Shown here: positions 22,629-35,305 of the stretch, piece after piece
Numbering within the stretch: the first letter of the stretch is position 1
How the letters are laid out: every line of letters starts with the position of its first letter
DNA from: Trichoplusia ni
Lineage: Eukaryota; Arthropoda; Insecta; Lepidoptera; Noctuidae
DNA: 64,000 nt
Reading direction: 5' to 3'
Assembly: GCF_003590095.1 (NCBI RefSeq)
Contig: NC_039493.1
Coordinates: forward strand, 3,038,001 to 3,102,000
The notes under the pieces: generated by a model
Databases searched by the model: none
What the model was told of the DNA's origin: nothing
The model's input: the letters and a program-made list of their open reading frames with translations, nothing else
Made by a program: the position numbers and the translations under genes

Positions 22629-25600
22629 AAATAATTTTAACACAATTTATCAGAAAAAAAACATAAACAGTTTCGTACCCAAAAGGTATACTTACACAGA
22701 CGGGACCCTGAAAACAAATAATTCCAAGACCTCTCAGACTCCTCTCCACCGCACCATTAATAACATTATTTTGCCGCGGAGTTATGTCAATACTGTGATA
22801 TCTGCTAAGGTATTTAATGAAATTAAATGATGCAAAGGAGAGCTTTGTTTATACAGAATACTTGTAACGATCAACATTTATGTTAATATAATAATGATCA
22901 ACATAACATTAACAAAACACTTTGGCAAGAAAGCGTTGTTTTAAAGCTAAATGTATTAACAAAAAAATTTGGTTGCTGTGAGTCAACCTTAACAGATACT
23001 CAATACTCAATCATTTATTGCATTCCATAATGTACATCGAGGTCTTAAAATCTAATAATACAGAACCATTATGGACCCTGTCGGGCACAGCAAATATCTT
23101 AGGAGAGAGGAAGCAGTAACAAATAGCCTTATATTTAATAGTACATATGCCTATCTCAAATTAGACTAAGATAGACTTATGCTGTCACGCACTTTCTTCA
23201 AGACATGTATAAGTCGTGAAATAATCTAGTACCTACTTACTTTCTTTGGATCTATCTCGTGGGGACAGCATCATGAGTCCTAAGCATAATATAGGAATGG
23301 ATAGACAGCCAGAGCGACTCCTTTTTTAATATGTAGGTACTGATAGTGATATCATAAATCCTTACGTACTTTTTAATTAGCTGCCTCTATACAAAACACT
23401 TATTAAACTTAACCGGATACTTCCTGTTGATTTTGGCGAAAGCAAGGTCTAACAGAACCAGGAAAAAAATATAATTTTGAAAGCTTGGTGTTTTCAAAAA
23501 TAAATACTAACTTGATTGTGTTACTTTTGTATATTATCTGGATCATTTATTTTAACTGACACTAAGCCAGTTTAACCTCTTAGTAATTGTGAAAATCATT
23601 TAAAGCTTGTGTAGCCAAAAATTGATCTGCACATTAATGACGACTGCTCGGTAAATGACCACATCTCTTGTTAATCTGCCGCTCATCAGCTGTTGCAATC
23701 CACTCTAGCCACGACTAACTAGCTCGCCCCGCGGCGCCGCCCGCGCCCGCCTGCTACATGCACACACAACCATTACACGCTTTACCTATGACAGGTGCGG
23801 CGACGCGGCGACGTGGCGAGCAATCAACATTAGCATGCCAAACGATGCTAACTGTGTAGCCCCAGTCCTGCGCTCAATTACTCTTGTTTCATTGTAAATA
23901 TGGAATTTAGGGAATGTTTGTTCGTGTTCCCATCTCTTCCACTACTTTTTTAATCTAAAACGGAGCGGAGACATAGCTACTAACTGAAAATGACTAGCCG
24001 CTAACTGGCCGCATTTTATCGGCTGCCTGTAGCACTATACTGAATGTTATGAATGTTGTAATGTTACACAGACGTCAGACGGATCGGTGATAACATAAAC
24101 GTGACAAACCGGTACATTTGTCTTGTGATAGCGACTAGCCGGAGTATGTGTCATAGAAACGGCTTCAATGTAACATATGCACGCCTGACGAACACAAGGC
24201 TTATACGGCTATAGATCACGAAATATGAGAAGTCAGGTCCTGAGAAAATCCGCGCCCGGTCGAGACCTAAGTTCCTAGTTACCTAAGTACACTTTTCCAA
24301 ACATTTTTACCACTTAAAAGTATTTTGTTTTCTATACAACGAGTGTTGAAATATTTCTCGAGAAGTCCTTAAAAGAAAATATTCTCTGTACCGAGACAAT
24401 AACATAGTAACTTTAATGAGGCGGTGACGAAAATTGTTTTCTAATGTTTTGTGTAAGAACGAGCTGTTATAAATACTAGTTTTCCTGTTCAATGGGCGAG
24501 GGCGGGTTCAGTGTGGGGTTGTGACACCTCAACAAATACCATTAGAATTGTGGACGTCCTCCAACAGTTCCATTACAATCCACTCTGAAAATAGAACTAG
24601 TACCTACCAGATTATTTCTAACCGATGAAAAATAATGACAGTAAATATTGTTTTCATACGTGAACAAGGTATGCCTATCTTCGACTTAAATGACATTTAA
24701 TACTTTTCAGTAGTATGTGTACTTACTGCAATAATACTACAACACAAAAAATACATCAATTCTGTCCCACATCCACTCAGTAATGAGAAACAGAATCAGT
24801 CTGAACCGCCTTAACTTCGTTGTACCCGTCAATGTGGACAGGTCTCACCTGTTGATTAGTGATAATGTAATCACGGTAACGCTCTCGTTACGCTGATCAC
24901 ATCAGCCGTCCGCGCGGGCACGGGAGTCGCGCCCCCGACCGCATCGGACATCACATGTGACGTTTATTGGTTTCTACATAAATCTTTAACGATTCCTCTC
25001 ATCTGATGTCACACGTATCATCATCCTACCCTTTTCCCAGCTATGTACGGGTCAGCCTCCATACATGTCATTCTTTTTTTCGTATTACAAATGGTTTCTA
25101 TATAGGCCTACCGTCAAGTGTTTTGAACATGAATTTAAAAATCCATTGCTGCATCCCGGAGTTCCAACGTACAAACTTTGAGTCGACTGCCCGAGTTAGA
25201 CATACCACAATCCCCTTAAGTATCATCACGAAAACAACAAAATCATTTCAATGACTTATACCATAAACATTATGGAGCATAATGAAAAGCGTTCCAATTT
25301 CAAAGTACTTAATGAACACAAAATTAATAGCAATTTACGCGGAACAATAGAGTTTTCTCGCGGCACTTAACTATAGAAATGTCAACAAATTATGGTCCCA
25401 AGAAATATTGACCTTTCACGACAACCTGTAATTGCTTTCCCGAGAACTTTGACATTACAGTTTAGACGCTTTCAGTGGACCTTCTGAGTTTCTATGAAGC
25501 TGTGTTTTATTGTTTAATGGTGTGTATTATATTATTTGTAGGAAATAACGGTTTCCTCGTTATATCCCGAAGTGCCTGCTGAGCGACTGTGCGCGACTAA

Positions 25601-25859
25601 TTATGTATCCGTCGTAAAATATGCAAAAGGTCAGAGATATTACATTAATATAATTTGCATAACTTTAACGCAGCATGCGTTTATATCAAGGTTTCGGTAA
25701 TTAGGTATTATTTTTAATTTACAAATATATAATTAACTAGCTATTAGAAATCATGTTTATGATGAAATATATAACAGGTATATGAAAACGTCGTGGTATT
25801 GTAGCGGTACTAAGTCCGGATTACCGAAACGATAACGAATTTAGAATGTGACTTCTTAA

Positions 25860-25906
25860 AAGTTTTATGTATTCTAAGGTGTTGTACCTTAGAATACATA
25901 AAACTT
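25860..25906. repeat. Perfect 21-bp hairpin
   Basis: Two perfectly complementary 21-base arms (25860-25880 and 25886-25906) surround a 5-base loop. The perfect pairing and tiny loop are unlike a typical animal pre-miRNA and more like a recent snap-back duplication. Confidence 0.85.
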
Positions 25907-26008
25907 AGACGAACAATGAAGGAAAACTTCCTGAGGGAACCTGGATTTCCAAATATTAGAATTTAAAATCGCCGACTCGCAGTGCTGATTAAAGCTCAAA
26001 CCTTTTAC

Positions 26009-26043
26009 ATGGGAGGAAGCCTGTGCCCAGCCGTGGGTTAAAC
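26009..26043 (+). repeat. RTE LINE tail remnant
   Basis: The stretch 'gggaggaagcctgtgcccagccg-tgggtt' resembles the conserved 3' end of the RTE open frame at 55884-55905 ('ggagaggcctatgtccagca-gtgg'). Only this terminal scrap remains, consistent with severe 5' truncation. Confidence 0.5.
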
Positions 26044-26591
26044 AACCTTTCAGTTAAAAACTGGTTAGATCAGAAAGTGCGGCGTGTAGAAGGGCACCGT
26101 ATGATATGCCACTAGTTAATGTCAACACGAAAGGTTCAATAGTTGAGCCCTTCCGGGAGTATTGACGGAGCCCTTTGTAGGGCGACTGTCAAACAATACG
26201 AGGGTCGCGGATCATGTTACACATGAAGTATACCTGGCGGTAACTATCACGACACCCGCGGATATACAAATATATCGAATACTATGTAGGGCTGGTGTAT
26301 AGTGACGTAATGTGCTTCATAGATACACATTACACATACACTTCACACACATCTTCCTGATATCCAGTTTAACTTGCGACACTATCCGGAAGCCTCTCAA
26401 TTGAACTGTGGAGGTATGGTGTCTATATCCTATTATTATTTTAGCGAACATTAACTACGCCATGGGGCCAGGAAAATCATCTTCATTCAGTTTAGCAGTC
26501 AACAAATTAACGAAACTCTTAGCACCAAAAACTCTGTGCAACGAAAGTGAAAAAAATAAATGAAGTAGAGGCATCCGTCTTGCCAGTGTCC

Positions 26592-26605
26592 GTTGCCATA
26601 GCAAC
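26592..26605. promoter_or_regulatory. X-box-like palindrome (RFX site)
   Basis: GTTGCCATAGCAAC is an almost perfect palindromic RFX X-box. It sits in the large putative intron of the oxidoreductase gene, away from any promoter I can recognise. Confidence 0.35.
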
Positions 26606-29423
26606 CGCAGTGCCTAATGGTTATTTACGTTTGTAATCACGCTCCAGAGATTAGGGCGGGTTCATTGATCGGCGCGAGATCAATTGGAAAGGGTTTGAGC
26701 CAATTATTTTAATCCGCTTAACATTATTATGTCAACATTGTTCCTCTTAATAATTGTGGCAGCTATTTAGCGCTTTACAATAAAAATGATTGCATTGAAA
26801 TGAATATGTCCTGAAAAGCTTTCATAAGACGACTGCAAAATATATTATCTAGTGGTTTTTATTTTAATTTGTTTCTTTTGTCTTCTGCGCACTTATATGC
26901 GTACATTTATAAATGAGTTGATTAACTGTGAATTTAATTGAGTTCTTTAACCTGGCACGTGTAATATCAGAGATACATAAATTATGACATACATAAAGTT
27001 AAAAATAGATAAACTGTGATACGCTCCACTAAGATCTGCTTTTCAAGCTTGTTGCGCTTCGCAGGCACGGAATACATTATCCACTTGCCTGTACCACTGC
27101 TACAAATTATTCAAAAGTCACTTATGATTTAATATTGAATTAATTATGTATTAAAACAAAAGCTTTATCCCTAAAAAACATCATGAACATAAAATTGTAC
27201 ATGGTATAGATTGTATAGAAGTAATAAGCGTATTATATCCTAAAGAAATTTCATCTAACAAACGTGTCAAGAATCTAGTCGGTAAAGTATTTCTTTTCGT
27301 TTAGTACTGAGTTTAATTCTTATTTTATAAGCGATATAAACGGTATTGTGTCTCGATCATAACGTTGACGTTGCGGTTGCTCGCGGCGGAGGGCGGCGGA
27401 GGGCGGCAGCATTGTTCACCTCTTTTGTCGAGCTGTCACTCGTCGCTAGTACTGAACCCATTAATATCCCGCGCCGCGTTTTATTTCACGAACATGGACA
27501 TACGTACATGGACGGGAATTAGTCGCTCTTTTATTTTTGTCGCGTGACACTTTATGATTTATTTTAACCACGAACATTAGCTGATTCACGTATTGTTTTA
27601 ACCCAATTTATGTAGAGTTTTAAATGGTTTGTTTTAATGGAGTTGTATCTAATAGTTTAAGTTTAAATATACTCCACTGGTTTAGGTTTTAAAAAAGGTA
27701 AGCAACCTTGGTGTATTTTTGTCAAAAAAGTGGCATATAGGTTATTCTCAAAAAGTTATCAAAGTGTTATGATTGATAAAAGTTGTTCTGTGAATATTAT
27801 TTTCACACCGATTTAACTGAAAACTTCATTTCGTTTCAAGAAAGTGTGGATCAGAAGCCACACGTAATACGTAAGCAATTATTGTGAAAAATAAAACAAT
27901 AACAACACTCCAATAACTCAGTACTATTCGAAACTCATTTCGAAGACTTTCGTACGAGTGATCCTGCGGAGGTTCGACAGCTATTGTTCTGTCAACAATA
28001 ATTATTGGAAGAACCGAGCGAGGTTTATTCGATAGGGTTGTGATGTCAGTCGTGCCGGAAACCTTTGCCAAACCACGAGAAATTACGTGCTGAACGAGTG
28101 TTCGTGAGAGGAGGCCGCTGTGAGCCGCGCGAGCTCCCGCCACAGAGTATATATCATATTTATTGTGTCAAATAAATCATCGAAACAGCTTATTGATCTC
28201 CAACTTGCTAACTATGAACTAGCTCATCGTTTTTGTTTACGGAGAATCAGCGAAACGGAACAAATAGTTTTGTTTTTACGACATTCTATCAAAGTTATAG
28301 AAGTGTTTTATTCTCGGTCATGTCTTTACTCATCATAAATTTAGAACTATTCCAAAGAGAAAATAATATTGTCGTGTGAGTGAACAACATAGTACCACCT
28401 ACTGCGTGAAGTTTACTCAATCTTAGTAACCTAATTGTTATCTAAAGCTAACCCATTTAATATTTATGAAGTGAGAACTGCTGAAAGTTGTGCCGTTCGT
28501 GAGTCACGATTCATTTAAATAATTATATACCCGCTTGTTACCCGAACTTGCTGACAGATGTTTAAAAAGCAATCTGTTGAATCAGCTGTTCCCGGCTGTC
28601 AGCGGAAAACTTATCCTAATATAATATCGCGAGTGATTAGTGCTGACTCAGCGCGGTGTGAGCGGACCTCTGCTGTCAGTGTTTCATGATGAATTGGATT
28701 AGCTTAAAATGATTTATTAAGAACAATTAGTGTTGCATATGGATACCGTACTCTGATTGTTGTACAACAGTTACGTGTTGTGTGTGCATTAACAAATACC
28801 TCCCCTGTGCCGCGTCGTAGAGATTCCCGCCGCACCTGATGATCCACTATAAATATTCTATTTATACAAGAGCCTGTAAAATATAATTTATTGGTACTCA
28901 CTTACATTTTTGAGTTCAAAATAAACACAATTGTGCTCATAAACGACGAGAGCTGGCCCCGGACATATATCTGTTGGTATCCATCGCTTGTTCGCGAGCC
29001 GTTCTTAAACATTTTGTTTGTTATCATATTTACGCGAGGAATATATGGAGCCATTCTTTGTGGAGGTTTTTATTTGTTTACGTGTCATAAACCAGGAATC
29101 GGACGCGCGTTTACGTAAGCGTAAGAAAATAATGTAATGGATTATAAATAGAGAGAGGTGGAAAAATTACTTCGGCTATAGATGTAGGCCGGCGTCGGAT
29201 AAAAATAATATTATTGCTTCCACTGCGCAGCCGTGTTTACTTCGAATTATTATAAAACAACATGCCTTCAAAGAAGAGATTACTTCCCGTCGCTGGCTCG
29301 CCTCGAGTCTCGCATGATGCTTGGGGAGGGCGCGTGCCAGTTCTCACAGATTACAATATCATTTATGTTCTGAAAGTAATGTCAATGGTTATTGCCTAAC
29401 GTTTAGAGTTACATTGGTCGCAG

Positions 29424-32400
29424 GTTGCCGGCAGTGGTGGTGGTGGTGTGGTGCGCGGTGTCGGCGCGCGGCTGGCTGCCGGACTCCTACTCGCTGCCGA
29501 CCGGGGTCCTGTTGAAAGGTTACACCTTCTCTTTGATACGATTTATTCATCTGTAAAATTATAACTCAGGGTTATGGTAGAGTTCCTTTCAATAAGCTCA
29601 TCTCTTAAGTTTACTAAATGATAAATAATCAGCTTAAGTAAAATGCTGAGTATGGTTAAGACACATATCATAAATATGCGAAAATTAATAGAAAAACATT
29701 TCAAGTCCAACCGTAATGAGAAGTGCTTATAATTAATCAAAACTTGTTAAGCGTTCTGTTCTGATCCCTGCGTTATTAATTATTCCACCTTTAATCAATT
29801 TACATCCGTCAGCAGACAGACAACATCATTAATGACACTCTCTCTGGTGTAAATTACATTGTATTGCCAGCTAAAGTCGTATTATTGCGTCAGATATAAA
29901 TTAGGTTGCTAGGCGACGCGGCGACGTCAGGAGAAGCCGCCTAACACAGTGAGCGCGGGAAGCCACAGTTTCAGTTAAATATGCACATTGCACTGGAGTG
30001 CTGTAGTTCGGCAAAGTGGCGAAGTTACAAGCTCCTCGCATTAAAATTAACAAGGCTTAATGCAGATGCGGATTAATATAGCGCCGAGAAGCGGAGTAGG
30101 CGGGAGTGACACGAGACAATTTTGATTCCAAAATGCTTGGTCTAATGCATGTACTTTTATTCATGTCCATAGCAAATAGGTACGCGTATATGCGTACATT
30201 TTTAATGAAGTTAATATTTTAAATAGTATTAAAGTGTAGAGTTACCAAAGTGTGAAATCAAATATCTGTATCAACGAATATTTAAAGTAGTAAACTAATG
30301 CTTTAGAAATAATACCATCTACATAAAATGCCTATTAATACGATCTACCACGTACGCTGCACGAGACTGAGAGATGTCCGGCTAACTATTTCCATTAGTG
30401 AGCGGACAGTCGAAAGTTATGCGCGCGACGCTATCGACTAGTTCCGACACGCCGCGTGTCACGCCGGCTGGAGCGCAGCGGCGGCCTGGCAGGCTCATAT
30501 TGAATCGCGCATTTCAGACATCAAGTTATCGGAAAGCGTTTGACAGCTCACTTGTTACAACGAGTTTGAAGCGAGAACGTCCAGACACATCTGCATGGAT
30601 ATTAGTAATAGAGTTCGACTGCGGTAACGGAATGAAATTGATGGTAGTACTCGGACTTTTAATACCTACACAAAGTGTATGTTAACCGAGTTGGAATATT
30701 TGTGAAGTGTGATGATGTATTGTGTGTTTACAGATGGACAGCAGTTTGACTACATAGTGGTGGGCGCGGGCGCGGGCGGCGCCCCGGCTGCCGCGCGCCT
30801 AGCGCTCGCCGGCGCCGACGTGCTGCTGGTCGAGGCCGGCGGAGATCCCCCAATCTTGTCCAAGGTGCATGTTTACTTTACGATTTTGCTGGTCGAACAA
30901 TAATTAAACAGACGGCTCTCAGTTATAACTAGATGATGATGTTTCTGTTGCGACAGATTCCAAGTGCAGCAATGTCTCTCCTCGGGTCAGACATCGACTG
31001 GCAATACAAGACGATACCTAACAACGTATCTTGCCTCTCTTCCCAAGGTCAGCAGTGCCGGTTCAGCCGCGGCAAGTGCCTCGGCGGCTCCACCTCCATC
31101 AACTACATGCTGTACACGCGCGGCAACCGACACGACTTCCGCGACATCCCGGCTCCCGGCTGGACCTGGGACCACCTGCAACCATACTTCCTCAGAAGCG
31201 AAGGTTTGCAAAACCTCGAGCTGCTTCCAGAATCTTCTAAACCATTTCACAACACCACTGGTCCAATGCGAATCGAGTTTTTTGATGACCCAGAGAACCC
31301 TTGGCAGTCCAGACTGAAAAAGTCTTTTAAATCATTAGGATTTCCTGAAAACCTAGATGTCAACGCTGATTCTCAAATAGGCGTTAGTCAAGTTATTGGA
31401 TACGTATATAAAGGAGAACGAATGAGCACAGCTCGAGGATATCTCAGCAAGAGAAGCGTCTCCGTGACTCTGAAAGTCGCTAAAAACACTTTGTGTACTG
31501 GAGTCATTATAGACAGGAATAACATAGCCCGCGGCGTCACTGTCATCCAAGGTCTTCGGAAGCTAAGAGTGTATGCGAGGCGAGAAGTGGTTCTCAGTGC
31601 CGGAGCAATCGGTACCCCACATTTATTGATGCTGTCAGGTATCGGGCCGGCCGAGCACCTGAGGAGTATGGGCATCACAGTCAAGGTTGATTCTCCCGGC
31701 GTCGGCGCCGACATGAACGACCACACTCTGCCGCTTTTATTAGCTCTAGTGGATAAAACTACAGGAGTCAATGACGATTGGATTCAACTCGTGTCGCGAC
31801 TACAATATTTTCCAGAACTCATTATCAAGCGCTCAGGTCCTCTGACTTCCAACGGCATCACTGACATTACCACATTTGTAAACTCACGTTGTTATGACTT
31901 CCAACAGAGACGGCTTCTAAACGTTAGTTTCGATGGCAGTAGCTGCGAGCTGCCAGACTTGCAGATCATTCACGCGTATATATTCAAGAACATAGTTCCC
32001 CTTACTCGGCCTCTATTCCAACGTGCCATTGGCTTCAATGATGACGTCGTTAACCAGATCAGCAGAGCTAACGAGAGGTATGCCATAATGGTAATAACGC
32101 CGATACTGTTGGAGCCCTACTCACGAGGATACATACGTTTGGCGAGCTCCGACCCCCGCGTCCCTCCTGCTATATTTCCCAACTATTTAGGTGAAGACCG
32201 GGATGTGCAAACCTTATTGCGTGCCATTAGTATTATCGAACAGCTGGTTGAAACGAAGCCATTTAGGACACGGAACGCGGGACTTCTCCACTTGGAGCTG
32301 GCAGGGTGCCCGCGCGTGGAGCAGGACCGGCGCGGTTACTGGGAGTGCTACACTCGACACATGACGTTCTCGGTGTACCACGCGGCGGGTACGAGCGCGC

Positions 32401-32561
32401 TGGGCCGCGTGCTGGACGCGCGCCTGCGCGTGCGCGGCGTCAGGCGCCTGCGCGTCGCCGACCTGGGCGCGCTGCCGCGAGCGCCGCGCGGGAACACCGC
32501 CGCCGTCAGCATGGCCATCGGGGAGAGAGCTGCCGAGTTCATCTTAGAGGACAATAAATAA
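29424..32561 (+). CDS. Secreted GMC-family FAD oxidoreductase (glucose dehydrogenase-like)
   Basis: FAD-dependent alcohol/sugar oxidoreductase of the GMC family. Exons 29424-29518, 30734-30864 and 30957-32561 join in frame. With ATGAG from 21305-21309 the protein is 611 residues, normal for the family. The N-terminus is hydrophobic (residues 3-14), a secretion signal. FAD-binding GAGAGG is at 44-49 after FDYIVV, with VLLVEAGG ending the fold. GMC signature 1 starts at GKCLGGSTSIN (116 onward) and signature 2 is GAIGTPHLLMLSGIG. The catalytic His is in YHAAGT (His552) and the partner Asn in RGNT (Asn590). The usual HxxGTCxMG motif here reads HAAGTSALG, so Cys and Met are replaced. AATAAA overlaps the stop codon, and FTZ-F1 and TATA elements lie upstream of exon 1. 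The alternative start exon at 30632-30674 also fits the phase. The substrate cannot be predicted. Confidence 0.9.
29519..30733 (+). other. Intron between the signal-peptide and FAD-binding exons
   Basis: Phase-1 intron (AAAG|gttaca ... tttacag|AT). It contains a GC-richer stretch at 29900-30100 with an RFX-like word 'gttgctaggcgac'. It also holds an alternative start exon candidate, 30632-30674, whose ATG opens a hydrophobic MKLMVVLGLLIPTQ and whose donor 'gtgtat' is in the correct phase. Confidence 0.6.
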
Positions 32562-33521
32562 AGACTGATGCGGTCCCCGACGCCGGTACACCGGAGTCAA
32601 GATAGGATAACAAACACTTTGTTTTAAAATGTATGTGTCGGCTGTGACTGATAGATTGATCGGGTTGTGATGACTGCTGTTTGAGGAATGATGATACTAC
32701 TGTAAAGATTTTGTTCCAATCTAAATCTGCAGTAAGCGCTTATGCAGGTCTGCTCTCCGAGATAATTATATTCTTGTAACTGTTAAATCAGGGAGCTCAG
32801 CGAGTGTTAGTCTGCAGGAGTCGTTACTGTTCATGTTAATATTAAATCTTTCCGAGTCGAATTATGTGTTTATGTTACTTCCACCAAGCACTGAATATTG
32901 ATTACACTAATTATTTTTACCTTCAAAAGTGGCTGAATTAATTGTTTGATATCACTTTTTAAGCATGCTAGTGATTACTGTGTTTATTGAGCAGCATTCC
33001 TAAGTCTGTCGAAAATTAACATCTGTGGCTAAAATGCTAGAATCGGGGCTTTGCTCAACTGCGATTCACCTAACGAAGTGAATCGCGACAGTTGACGAAA
33101 ACGAATGTCATGCCTATTACCTGTATATTTACAGTTTCTATTTGTTTTCTATTCGAATACATCAACTCCCAATGTCTACATGTCAGTCTGTCACTACAGG
33201 AACATTAATCACGCCTAAATACGGACTTCATTCTTCATTTAAGAAACTAGATGAAGTTTATGATTGTAACAGTCGTAGCGGGCACGCAGGTAACCGCCCG
33301 AGCTAAATCTCTTCCGAAGTTAATGAAAAATTAAAACTTAATTGGTTTATGGAAAGTTGTAATCTCAGCAGAAAGCGGAAACTTTCCGCTCCTTTTGTTA
33401 ATTAATTTTGAAAATTATAAAACGTTTTGCGCCGCGATGTAGAGTTATTCAACTTGGCGTCGGTGTCGGAGCATGGGTGGCGATCATCATTATCATTGTG
33501 AAAGTGATGGTTGACACTAAC
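32562..33521. other. Intergenic stretch
   Basis: No coding signal. An imperfect inverted repeat lies at 33056-33095 (arms related to CGATTCAC/GTGAATCG with a small bulge). The BEL/Pao insertion begins immediately after. Confidence 0.5.
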
Positions 33522-33526
33522 ACCTG

Positions 33527-33729
33527 TGTTAAGCACCGAGCTGAAGAACTGCACTGATAAATTAAAACAACACTGTTTGGTCTGCGAGAGAGTCATATAT
33601 TGAAAATGTTTCAAAATGTATATGTCAACTCATGTAACGAAACCATAGCGCGATCTAATTCGACGTCAATGCCATCTATCGCGCTATGGTTTAACTAATT
33701 ACTATTATAATACATTTTGCTCTTGAACA
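33527..33729 (-). repeat. BEL/Pao 3' LTR
   Basis: 203 bp, beginning TGTTC and ending TTAACA on the minus strand (TG...CA termini). It has the same sequence as 39816-40018. The purine-rich tract just inside it (33730-33741, minus strand) is the likely polypurine primer. An inner inverted repeat, 'accatagcgcgat...atcgcgctatggt', could form a stem in the RNA. Confidence 0.93.
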
Positions 33730-33945
33730 TACCGCCCACCAAGGACATTATTGACGGAATGTCCTTCTTAAGTACAATGACGATGAACTTATGGGATGGT
33801 ATTTTGAACTTAAAATACATGAACTTAACATGTAGACCTTAAATATTAATAATATAACTAAACACAACTAACGCTAGATAAAAATCCCTTTTTGGTCTAA
33901 ACATACATAAAAATATTGTAAATAAAATGGACTAACTATGTAACA

Positions 33946-35305
33946 TTAAACCGTAACTGGTAAAACGCATAACTTTGACGTTGGTCTTTTGATGGTCGAG
34001 AATTTAGTCCGCACTGAGACTACACGTGTGACATTATCATCACCTGGGTGCTTTTGTACAACACGACCTAATAGCCAGCGACTTGGTGGTAAGTCGTCTT
34101 CTTTAATTAATACGATGTCTCCTATATTGGGCTCCGGAACTTGAGAAGACCATTTGTATCTATTCATAAGGTTCGACAAATAGTCTTGTGACCAGCGTTT
34201 CCAGAATGACTGTAACATCCTTTGAACGAATTGCCACCTAGTCAAGTAACTTACATTTGAACTATTATAATTTTTGTCAGGTACATTCACTATAGATTCT
34301 CCGATAAGGAAATGTCCTGGGGTTAAAGGCAAGGGCTCACCAGGATCACTAAAATTAAGAACGCTAATCGGTCGCGAATTCAAGCAGGCTTCCACTTGAT
34401 TGAGGAGTGTAGTCATTTCCTCGTAAGTGAGTGTAGCGTCGCCAATAACCCTTTTAAGGTGAAACTTAGTAGCTTTTACCCCCGCTTCCCAAAGACCACC
34501 GAAATTGGGAGCATGCGGCGGGATAAAATGCCACTCCGTATGGTTGGCCTCCAGGTGTTCTGCGATAGACGGCTGAATAGATGCCAACTGTTGCAACTCT
34601 CTGGATGCACCTACAAAATTGGTGCCGTTATCGCTCCATAATTTAGCGCAGTGACCTCGTCTCGAAACAAATCGACGAAACGCAGCTAAAAATGCTTGTG
34701 TGCTCATATCGCTGACGACTTCCAAATGAATAGCGCGAGTGGACATGCACACAAACAAGCATATGTACCCTTTGTAGGAACGGTGCCCACGTCCCTTTGT
34801 CGTCCTTATATTGATAGGCCCAGCATAGTCTACTCCGCTATGTAAAAATGGTCTCGCTGGAGTACAGCGGACTGATGGGAGGGAACCCATCAGTTGGTTT
34901 CTAACGTTTGCTTTCTGTCTGGCACATGTGACACATTTGCGTACATATTGCTGTACCAGACTTCTAGCACCTATTATCCAATAGGCTGACCTTAAAAAGT
35001 TTGCCATCACCTGAGGTCCACCGTGCAGAGTTTTCTCATGCGCATCAGCAATTATCAGGAGAGTAAGATAGCTGGAATGTGGTAAGACTATGGGATGCTT
35101 CATCGCTTCAGTCAGCTCGGACTTTTCAAGTCTACCCCTAACTCTTATCACGTCATTTTTGTCGAGAAAAGGGCAGAGTGATTTCAATTTACTAGATTTT
35201 AATTTTAAATAACCATGATCTTTTAATTGTGTATATTCTATTGTAAATATGTCTTTTTGTACATTTTTTATACAGCTTTCTAAAGCCTCTTCTATTTCCT
35301 GACTT
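33946..35305 (-). CDS. BEL/Pao integrase and C-terminal domain
   Basis: Polyprotein C-terminus. Recognisable sequence in this frame begins at about 35305, upstream of any start codon, so it is the shifted continuation of RNase H. It shows the zinc-binding HHCC region (H...H in HEKTLHGG, CVTCARQK), the integrase core (GVDYAGPI, KLWSDNGTNFVGA, HFIPPHAPNFGGLWEAGVK with the DDE residues) and the BEL-specific tail (LTPGHFLIGE, LTRWQFVQRMLQSFWKRW, GDIVLIKED). The stop lies about 220 bases before the 3' LTR. Confidence 0.9.

Larger units (their letters stand above)
21310..29423 (+). other. Large putative first intron of the GMC oxidoreductase gene
   Basis: About 8.1 kb without a supported exon. It contains a truncated fold-back repeat (22444-22628), a perfect 21-bp hairpin (25860-25906), an RTE tail fragment (26009-26043), an X-box-like palindrome (26592-26605) and several GC-richer islands. 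A 105-codon minus-strand open frame at 27826-28143 has no in-frame ATG and is not called a gene. If the first-exon assignment is wrong, this region is simply intergenic. Confidence 0.5.
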
